Source: Paenibacillus amylolyticus (GTDB lineage Bacteria; Bacillota; Bacilli; Paenibacillales; Paenibacillaceae). Taken from it: a stretch of 64,000 bases of DNA. Positions 53,581 to 60,288 of the stretch are shown piece after piece. The stretch is taken from contig NZ_BCNV01000006.1 in assembly GCF_001570725.1 (NCBI RefSeq), positions 124,001 to 188,000 of the forward strand. Reading direction: 5' to 3'. Under the pieces are notes generated by a model. The model did no database searches. It was given only the letters and a program-made list of their open reading frames with translations, and was not told the DNA's origin. Both the position numbers and the translations under genes were made by a program. How positions within the stretch are numbered: position 1 is the stretch's first letter; each line of letters starts with the position of its first letter.

Positions 53581-56292
53581 ATGAGAAAACCACTTAAAAA
53601 GTCACTGGCACTACTTCTAATGTTGTCTATGGTAGGTCCGACGTTTGCAGAGAAGAGTTTTGCAGCCGATCAGAAGATTCAGTTCTCTGATATTAAGGGA
53701 CACTGGGCGGAAGCAAATATTCAAGCATGGGGTGATGAAGGCTTAATTCGAGGTTATCTGGATCGTTCATTTAAGCCGAACACGTATATTACCAGAGCAG
53801 AATTTATGAATTTGGTAAACGGTGCATTTGGATATTCCGGACAAGCTAAAATTACCTTTAACGATGTGTCTGAGAGTGCATGGTATTACGAAGCAATTTC
53901 TATTGCAAATGCGAATGGATATATAGATGGATACACCGATGGCACAATGAAGCCGCAAGATCCGATCACCCGTCAAGAAGCAGCTAAAGTGATCGCTGGC
54001 ATTTTGAATCTGGAGTTAAATGAAACAGCAGCGAATGTATTTAGCGATTCATCGTCTATTGCGGCGTGGAGCAAAGGGGCTGTAGGTGGAGCGGCAGCAG
54101 CTAAAATTATCGCCGGATATGCAGATGGAAGCTTCAAACCGCTTAATTCCATCACTCGTGCAGAAGCAGTGTCTGCGCTCGTTAAGGCTGTGGAAGCAGA
54201 TGCTACTACAGCTGCCAAACCAGCTAAACCAAAAGGAACGGCGACCGTACTGAATGTTAACCCCCCGGCAGATGAAGCTCGGTTGTCCGCCGTGAAGCAC
54301 GGAGCCAATGCTGGAGACGACACCTTGAAAAATATTGCGGAAACCAATCCGTTTATTGATATTTTGGACGGTTTTGATCAAGTATGGTCCTTGAACCAAG
54401 CGGATTGGAGAGATGGAACAGCAGCAACCAAACTTGGTGCTGACGGCAAGAATGCAAAGTATGGAGATGGACCGACTCCATATTATGACGGTTTTAAAAA
54501 CGATCCAACCGTAGCTGTCGCTGATCAGAAGACATTTGCGAATGCAGAGATCCGAAATAAAGCGGCGTGGGAAGCTAACATCAAGTATGTAGAAGATGCC
54601 ACGCAAAATCGCACGGCTGAAGAGACTTTGGCAGCTTATTATGATGACCAAAGAGATAAGATCTATAGTATGATGGAAGCTTTTGGGCCTTTGGCTAATA
54701 CGTATGTAGATGTTATAAAGCCAAAGACAAGTGTTGAACGAAGTGTGGATGAGATGAATATTTTGTTGAAAGAAGAAACGGTGGAAGATGAAAGCCAAGG
54801 TATCGGAAGTGATTGGGCGGATACGGAGCTTGCAGATATGGTCGCTTTAGTTGATCTGGTGCGATTCAAAATCCCTGCCTCATCAAACCCTGCGAAATAC
54901 TTCTACTCTACTCCTAGACCGTGGAGAATGAATTCAAACGGAGAAGTGAAAGAGGTCGTCGATAGCAAAGGATTACCGGTATGGGAAACAATAGGTGAAG
55001 GTGAAGGGACAGAAGTACCACTCCCTTCAGGTGGGAAGAAATCAACAGGAGAAAAACATTACCAGCAATATGAAACAAACGTTGTGCTTATCCCTGCATT
55101 AAGCTATGTCAAACGAATTGCTGAGGATGGAAGAGGAAAAGATGGTGGATTTCCAAGCGGTCATACAAGTGCATCGTACTTATCCGTACTTCCGTTTGCC
55201 TACGCTACGCCAGAACGTTTCTCAGAATTTTTAACAAGAGCAGCACAGATGGGTGAGAATCGAATTGTAACAGGGATGCACTCACCACTTGATGTAATAG
55301 GGGCAAGAATTCAAGCAACAGCAATGACTGCCTACGCATTTAATAAAGAAGAGAACCAAGACATGATGCAGAAAGCATATGAAAATGCAGGAGAAGTATT
55401 TGGAGCAGAAGCTAAGGAAAAAAATATGAGTTTGTATGAATATGCACACACCGTAACAGAAGACTATAATTTCAAGAGTGCATACGATGAAAACAAATGG
55501 GAAGATCACGACGCCAATAAAGCTTTCTATAGAGAAAAGATGACTTCCGGTCTGCCACAAACAGGAACGAAAGGTTTGGCCCCTGTTGTTCCACAAGGAG
55601 CAGAAGCTCTGTTGGAAACGCGTCAACCATACTTAACAGATGAGCAACGCAGACAAGTATTGTATACAACATCCATTGACTCTGGTTATCCTGTACTGGA
55701 TGAATCCAAGGGCTGGGGTAGAATTGATCTGGTCACGGCAGCGGATGGATACGGTGCATTCTTGAACAATGTAACTGTGGATATGGACGCTTCCAAAGGG
55801 CGCTTTAATGCAGAAGATTGGTGGAGAAACGATATCACGGGTAGTGGAATGCTTACGAAAAAGGGAACAGGAACCCTTACATTGACAGGGAAAAATAGCT
55901 ACACTGGCGGAACATTGCTGCAAGCAGGAACGCTGGTAGCTGAATCTGAAGCTGCTTTTGGTACAGGTGATCTGTATGTTGAAAATGGAACTGTTGTTGT
56001 GAATGTCGATGGAGCATTGAACTTGAATAGAAACTTCACCATGGATAATGGTACTTTGGAATTGGTAGTGGCTGACGGCAACAGTCAACTGAATGTCGGC
56101 AGAAAGCTCTATATTGATGGAGGAAGTCTCAAACTGGACTTGTCCAACTATAAGATCGAAGGTTCCAAAGATATTACGTTAATCACGGCAAATGGAATTA
56201 CAGGTGAATTCGACAGTGTATCGGCAGATGGTTATGACGTGACTGTCACGTACGAAAACGGCCGTGTCATTGCACATGTTGTAGCGAAATAA
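53581..56292 (+). CDS. Surface protein fusing SLH domains, PAP2-type acid phosphatase and beta-repeat C-terminus
   Basis: 903 residues with a signal peptide (to about residue 29). Three SLH domains fill ~33-205 (IQFSDIKGHWAEANIQAWGD, ITFNDVSESAWYYEAIS, and ITRAEAVSALVKAV), followed by a Lys/Pro linker. The middle (about 250-620) is a class A/PAP2 acid phosphatase with STPRPWRM, GGFPSGHTSASYLSV and ENRIVTGMHSPLDVIGARI. The C-terminus has GSGMLTKKGTGTLTLTG and NSYTGGTLLQAGTLV, the autotransporter-associated beta-strand motif seen mainly in Gram-negative autotransporters. Likely anchored to the wall polymer and releasing phosphate outside the cell. The ribosome site is weak (GGGAG 17 bases ahead). 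Confidence 0.88.
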   Translation: MRKPLKKSLALLLMLSMVGPTFAEKSFAADQKIQFSDIKGHWAEANIQAWGDEGLIRGYLDRSFKPNTYITRAEFMNLVNGAFGYSGQAKITFNDVSESAWYYEAISIANANGYIDGYTDGTMKPQDPITRQEAAKVIAGILNLELNETAANVFSDSSSIAAWSKGAVGGAAAAKIIAGYADGSFKPLNSITRAEAVSALVKAVEADATTAAKPAKPKGTATVLNVNPPADEARLSAVKHGANAGDDTLKNIAETNPFIDILDGFDQVWSLNQADWRDGTAATKLGADGKNAKYGDGPTPYYDGFKNDPTVAVADQKTFANAEIRNKAAWEANIKYVEDATQNRTAEETLAAYYDDQRDKIYSMMEAFGPLANTYVDVIKPKTSVERSVDEMNILLKEETVEDESQGIGSDWADTELADMVALVDLVRFKIPASSNPAKYFYSTPRPWRMNSNGEVKEVVDSKGLPVWETIGEGEGTEVPLPSGGKKSTGEKHYQQYETNVVLIPALSYVKRIAEDGRGKDGGFPSGHTSASYLSVLPFAYATPERFSEFLTRAAQMGENRIVTGMHSPLDVIGARIQATAMTAYAFNKEENQDMMQKAYENAGEVFGAEAKEKNMSLYEYAHTVTEDYNFKSAYDENKWEDHDANKAFYREKMTSGLPQTGTKGLAPVVPQGAEALLETRQPYLTDEQRRQVLYTTSIDSGYPVLDESKGWGRIDLVTAADGYGAFLNNVTVDMDASKGRFNAEDWWRNDITGSGMLTKKGTGTLTLTGKNSYTGGTLLQAGTLVAESEAAFGTGDLYVENGTVVVNVDGALNLNRNFTMDNGTLELVVADGNSQLNVGRKLYIDGGSLKLDLSNYKIEGSKDITLITANGITGEFDSVSADGYDVTVTYENGRVIAHVVAK

Positions 56293-56332
56293 GTGAAGTA
56301 ATTGTCCATGATATAAAGTGAACTAAAGAATC

Positions 56333-56483
56333 TTACACATGCCACTTCGATGACAGAATAACCTTCCGATCACTGTTATCCCCAGATTTTTTTGATTCCC
56401 TTCTTCATAGGGGGAAATCTGGGGATAAAGGCGAACGCTTCGCTTCTTCACGTTATTTCTGCCCTCTCCGTTTCTTGTGTAAT
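56333..56483 (-). repeat. Intergenic repeat element, copy 3 (MITE-like, unnamed)
   Basis: The 347 bases after the phosphatase gene hold this element and a terminator. Bounded by TTACAC and GTGTAA; on the plus strand it reads CACTTCGATGACAGAATAACCTTCCGATC, closely matching the complement of copy 2's right end (blocks ATGACAGAA and AACCTTCCGAT). The centre is a long inverted repeat ATCCCCAGATTT/AAATCTGGGGAT, and the other end has AGGCGAACGCTTCGCTTCTTC, the complement of copy 1's core. Confidence 0.65.
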
Positions 56484-56532
56484 TATTAAGTTCGTTTTAT
56501 ATCGTTTAATTCTTCGCAAGAAAAGATTATAG

Positions 56533-56570
56533 AAAAGGGCTGAAACTACATTGTAGTTTCAGCCCTTTTC
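56533..56570 (+). terminator. Terminator downstream of the SLH-phosphatase gene
   Basis: AAAAGGGCTGAAACTACA pairs perfectly with TGTAGTTTCAGCCCTTTT with an overlapping minimal loop; A- and T-runs allow bidirectional use. Confidence 0.8.
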
Positions 56571-56639
56571 GCGTACAAACGTTGGATATAGTTAATGAAA
56601 GTCCGGCCATCTAAATTAAAAAAAGTGAGTAAGCGTAAG

Positions 56640-57527
56640 TTATTCGTCGGTGTTGGTACCAGATGTGCGACGTGTATTCCCTTCAATCTCCGTAGAGACT
56701 TTCTTCACTGGTTCCAGTTCCGTATGTCCTGCGTAGGGGCGGTCACTGCGAGAGCGTGTCCCGGTCAACCCGAAACCCGAAGTGAATATAATCAGTTGTA
56801 ATCCCAGGGCATAAGGAGCAGCAACAGGTCCAATCAGATGGAATAAGGAGCATAGCGCGATCAGCAAGGAGAGCGTTTTGGTTACTGTACCTGGCGTATC
56901 CCGGCGTGGGCTTGCCCAGAGCAGATATCCATACATAATGGTGATCATCAGGGATACCGCGCGAATCCATGGCAAGATGCTGTCCCATGAGTCCACAGAA
57001 ACGTCCAACATCCGCTGACGAAATACCAGATCTGTAACCAGAAATCCCGTGGCGGCCAGTGCGGCTGGTTCGGCTACGGGCCGAAGGATGGTCCAGACCG
57101 CTGTGCCCCAATGATCTGCATGAGTATCCCGGCTGAGTTCATCCGATAATACGGTGCATTCTCTTTCCAGTGCTCTATGCATCAGTCCGAGTCGGGCAGG
57201 ATCATGTTCCTTAATACAGTCACGGATCTGGTCCTGTAGCTGAGGGGATAGGTAAGATGCAGCTTTGCAGGCTAACATAGCCGTTATCAGATCGTTATGT
57301 TCGTGTTCCGACTGTTCATATTTCCGAATTTCCTGGATGGTAAGTTGTCCCAAGAGGGCTGTACTTATGTATAATGTATCTCGTATCCTTCTCATTCGCC
57401 TTTCGTGGCTGCGGCGAACTTCAGTGGCAGACCATATGTATATCCCTAGAAGCAAAGCCATGACTCCAAGCAACACAGCCACAGCGCCTGGGCGCGATGT
57501 TAGATCTTCAATCCAACGTTGAAACAC
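56640..57527 (-). CDS. Membrane protein of unknown function
   Basis: 295 residues starting GTG with AGGAGG seven bases ahead. One membrane segment near 14-33, a soluble helical region (~35-150), then about four segments (~150-250) and a polar Arg/Thr-rich tail ending TNTDE. No family recognised. It is divergent from the GNAT gene. The cytoplasmic helical part and C-terminal channel-like part give no clue to substrate. Confidence 0.7.
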   Translation of the reverse strand: MFQRWIEDLTSRPGAVAVLLGVMALLLGIYIWSATEVRRSHERRMRRIRDTLYISTALLGQLTIQEIRKYEQSEHEHNDLITAMLACKAASYLSPQLQDQIRDCIKEHDPARLGLMHRALERECTVLSDELSRDTHADHWGTAVWTILRPVAEPAALAATGFLVTDLVFRQRMLDVSVDSWDSILPWIRAVSLMITIMYGYLLWASPRRDTPGTVTKTLSLLIALCSLFHLIGPVAAPYALGLQLIIFTSGFGLTGTRSRSDRPYAGHTELEPVKKVSTEIEGNTRRTSGTNTDE

Positions 57528-57638
57528 ACTTGTTCCTCCTTTGCACCAACTTCACGTATCATGAAACACGCTTCACGTAAGCTTTCTCTCACTATTACAC
57601 AGGAAGTAGATGAATTCAAGCAGAAAGGGGCACAATTC

Positions 57639-58052
57639 ATGGATCAAGTGAATATTGAACACACACCACCCGCAGCAGTGGAGTATCTTTCCCTGCGGCA
57701 AATTGCCGGCCTTAGTGCAATGAGCAGGGAAGGGGCGGAGATTGGACTACCGAACAGTCTGTTTGCCGTATGTCTGCGTGAAGAAGATATGCTGATAGGT
57801 ATGGGGCGAGTGATTGGAGATGGCGGTTGTTTCTTTCAGGTCGTCGATATTGCTGTACATCCGGATGTTCAGGGCATGGGTTATGGAAAACTGATCATGA
57901 GCGAGATTATGAATTATCTGCGTGAGGCTGTGCCTGCTCGCGGTTTGGTTAGTCTGTTGGCGGATGTTCCAGCTGATCGTCTGTATGCTCAATTTGGATT
58001 TGAATACACAAGCCCAAAATCCGAAGGCATGTGGTGGAGACAGGGAGAGTAG
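57639..58052 (+). CDS. GNAT-family N-acetyltransferase
   Basis: 137 residues. The core VVDIAVHPDVQGMGYGKLIM is the acetyl-CoA binding motif A, followed by LLADVPADRLYAQFGFEY. ATG at 57639 has AAAGGGG ahead; the frame extends to 57519 but overlaps the divergent gene's start region. Acceptor unknown. Confidence 0.9.
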   Translation: MDQVNIEHTPPAAVEYLSLRQIAGLSAMSREGAEIGLPNSLFAVCLREEDMLIGMGRVIGDGGCFFQVVDIAVHPDVQGMGYGKLIMSEIMNYLREAVPARGLVSLLADVPADRLYAQFGFEYTSPKSEGMWWRQGE

Positions 58053-58079
58053 TGAACTAGTTAAATAACATATTCGGCG

Positions 58080-58107
58080 AACCTTTGGATATCCAAAGGT
58101 TTTTTGC
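58080..58107 (+). terminator. Terminator after the GNAT gene
   Basis: AACCTTTGGAT and ATCCAAAGGTT form a perfect stem followed by TTTTTT; it abuts the promoter of the next operon. Confidence 0.85.
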
Positions 58108-58135
58108 TTTACAACCATATATTTACAAGTATAAT
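58108..58135 (+). promoter_or_regulatory. Promoter of the RHH-MFS operon with nearby repeats
   Basis: TTTACA (58108-58113), 16-base spacer, TATAAT (58130-58135). Just downstream, repeats of TTTACGAT, TTTACAAATTACGAT and ATACG occur (about 58136-58172), spaced like binding sites for a ribbon-helix-helix repressor. Confidence 0.55.
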
Positions 58136-58207
58136 GTAAATTAAAACCAATTTACGATTTACAAATTACGATATACGCATACACTCGTGAGAATGGAGGA
58201 AATGAAT

Positions 58208-58585
58208 ATGTACAATGACCAGAAAGCTCAGTTTAACCAGATGGTGGAACGATCTGTGGAGCAGGCGAACAAAAACCTTTCGGGAGCCAAGGGAGTCGTT
58301 TCCGTCCGATTAAGTCAGGAAGAGATTGATATCATTGATCAGCTTGTATTTCTTGAATTAGCCAAAAACCGTTCTGATGCGACTGCAATGTTGATTAGGG
58401 AAGGCATACGAACCCATCAGACCTTATTGGACGAGATACGCGAGTATACGGCTGAACTTGAACGGGTAAAAGCCAAGATACAACAGACCATTCGAGATTC
58501 AGGTTTGGTTACGCGTCTGCATCGTATTAGTGATGATGAATCTGTTATGTACGAGGGAGAGGCGCGTGAAAAAGATGAAAAATGA
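58208..58585 (+). CDS. Ribbon-helix-helix (CopG-like) regulator
   Basis: About 125 residues. VVSVRLSQEEIDIIDQLVFL and NRSDATAMLIREGI form a ribbon-helix-helix fold (about 30-70); the C-terminal part is helical and charged. ATG at 58208 with GGAGG eight bases ahead (ATG 58202 also possible). It overlaps the MFS gene by 20 bases and probably represses it through the repeats after the promoter. Confidence 0.75.
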   Translation: MYNDQKAQFNQMVERSVEQANKNLSGAKGVVSVRLSQEEIDIIDQLVFLELAKNRSDATAMLIREGIRTHQTLLDEIREYTAELERVKAKIQQTIRDSGLVTRLHRISDDESVMYEGEAREKDEK

Positions 58586-59846
58586 AATTCGCGGCGACAG
58601 TTATCGGGCGGTTTTGCGCCTTCCTTCTTTTGTTGTGCTTCTTGTTGGTAGATTGATTTCTGGCGCTGGGCAGATTTTATTTTCTATGGCGACGATGTGG
58701 TATATCCTCCAATTAACGGAGTCGGCACTTGCTGCCGCACTGATTCCGATGTTACCGTACTTGATCTATGCATTTTTGGGCATTCCTTTGGCTACGATCA
58801 GTGATCGCCTGCCGAAAAAGCAACTTTTGATCTGGACAGATATATTGCGTGCAGGCATAGCTTGCATATTGGCTCTTTTGTTCATGACAGGAGCCATGCT
58901 TCCGTGGCATATTTACGCAGCCAATCTGCTGATTGCAATCCTTGGTTTTTTGTTCAATCCGGCAACCCAGACAGTCATCCCCGCTATTTTGCCAGAACCT
59001 ACAAAACAATTAGCTCCAGCCAATGCACTACTGAACTCTTCCTCCAAAACGATTGAATTGCTTGGATACGCCTTGGGGGGCATATTGATCGCGCTCATCT
59101 CCGTTCAGTCCATCCTTTTCATCTATGCCGTTACATTTCTGCTGTCCGCCATATCCATTTTCTTTATCCGCATCCCTGTAACCAAAGTAGTGAAACAAAA
59201 AGGAGTCTCCGGTTTTGTTAAAGATAGCATGCAGGGAATTACGTTCCTGTTTTCCCGTAAAATTTTGGCCTGCTGCATTATCTTTGGAGCCATTATCAAT
59301 TTTGCGGGTGCGCCACTGCACATTTTCACGCCGATTTTTGCCAATATGGTGCTGCAAGCCGGACCACAAGGCTACGGCCTGCTTCAGTCAGCTTTTGCCG
59401 CTGGCAGTATTGCAGGCTCTCTGCTCAGTGGTAAATATGCCAAACGACTCTCACTCGCTCACTGGTTTTTGATCAGTTATCTTATCTCAGGTACAAGTTT
59501 GCTGCTCATGCCGATGTTTCCCAACCTGTATATTGCTATTGCGTGTTCATTTTTGTTGATGCTAGGACTTGCTCTTGTGAATGTTCCACTAGTTACCTCC
59601 ATTCTATTATCCACCCCGGAAGAAAAAAGAGGACGTGTCATGAACAGTATGGGTGTCTTGATGAGTGGCATTAGTAATCCGCTGGGGTTGTTACTGGGTG
59701 GCTGGTTCATTGAAACGTACAATCCTTCATGGGTGTACATGGGGATTGGTACATTTGTTATTTGTATGGGCGTGGCAAGCCTATTTGTCAGACCTTTCCG
59801 TGAAGAACGGAGCAAGCGTACTCAACAACAAACGAGTGCGATATAG
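58566..59846 (+). CDS. MFS transporter (multidrug-efflux type)
   Basis: About 426 residues with 12 membrane segments. Early VVLLVGRLISGAGQILFSMATMWYIL and IPLATISDRLPKKQLLIWTDILRAG (loop 2-3 motif with DRxxKK) fit the DHA3/MefA-like group of efflux proteins. GTG at 58566 with GGGAG ahead, or ATG 58575. Encoded with the RHH regulator; lies just upstream of the lanthipeptide precursor but no terminator is visible in the 186-base gap. A role in peptide export is possible but unproven. Confidence 0.88.
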   Translation: MKKMKNEIRGDSYRAVLRLPSFVVLLVGRLISGAGQILFSMATMWYILQLTESALAAALIPMLPYLIYAFLGIPLATISDRLPKKQLLIWTDILRAGIACILALLFMTGAMLPWHIYAANLLIAILGFLFNPATQTVIPAILPEPTKQLAPANALLNSSSKTIELLGYALGGILIALISVQSILFIYAVTFLLSAISIFFIRIPVTKVVKQKGVSGFVKDSMQGITFLFSRKILACCIIFGAIINFAGAPLHIFTPIFANMVLQAGPQGYGLLQSAFAAGSIAGSLLSGKYAKRLSLAHWFLISYLISGTSLLLMPMFPNLYIAIACSFLLMLGLALVNVPLVTSILLSTPEEKRGRVMNSMGVLMSGISNPLGLLLGGWFIETYNPSWVYMGIGTFVICMGVASLFVRPFREERSKRTQQQTSAI

Positions 59847-59999
59847 TGTGAAATTTGATGTCATATCATCCCTCTTTTTAGTCCGGTTAAACAAGGAATT
59901 TGACATGGTTAGGGGATATAAATGGATTGTATAAATAATTTATGTAAAATAATTCAATTAAAAAGAAGGAATATCAAAATTTATGTAGAATTTGGTTTA

Positions 60000-60262
60000 T
60001 AAGAGGGGGAGACAAATGGGAGGTAATTTATCATGGAAAACAAGGAAATTTTATCTGTACAGGATTTGATGGCACTAGAGGTTGAAGAGGATAACAACAT
60101 GTTTGAGGAAACAAGCTTGTGTACAGTGTGCAGCTGGACTAGCTCACAAACGATCGTTGTCGAAAGCTAGGAACTTCCTTACACGCTCTATTCACTGAAT
60201 CATTTGAAAGATAAGTCTTTGATTTTCTCGCATTACTAAAATAATTGTACCTCCCCCTCTTA
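60000..60262 (+). repeat. 12-bp inverted repeat enclosing the precursor gene
   Basis: TAAGAGGGGGAG (60000-60011) is the exact complement of CTCCCCCTCTTA (60251-60262). The two arms bracket the precursor gene. The 5' arm lies just before its ribosome site and the 3' arm just before the synthetase ribosome site, so a long-range mRNA structure could tune translation or protect the short message. Confidence 0.5.
60033..60170 (+). CDS. Lanthipeptide precursor peptide (class IV candidate)
   Basis: A 45-residue peptide too short for ordinary gene finding, with GGGAGG nine bases before the ATG. The N-terminal leader (about residues 1-26) is acidic and has SVQDLMALEVEEDN, an amphipathic leader motif expected for synthetase recognition. 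The C-terminal core is small and rich in Ser/Thr with two Cys: ETSLCTVCSWTSSQT, then IVVES. Thr27, Ser28, Thr31 lie before Cys30 or Cys33, allowing lanthionine or methyllanthionine rings; the later Ser/Thr may remain dehydrated. It sits 118 bases before a LanL-type synthetase gene. No cleavage site is certain. Confidence 0.85.
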   Translation: MENKEILSVQDLMALEVEEDNNMFEETSLCTVCSWTSSQTIVVES

Positions 60263-60288
60263 CTTTATCTAAAAAGGAGTGATTCTCA

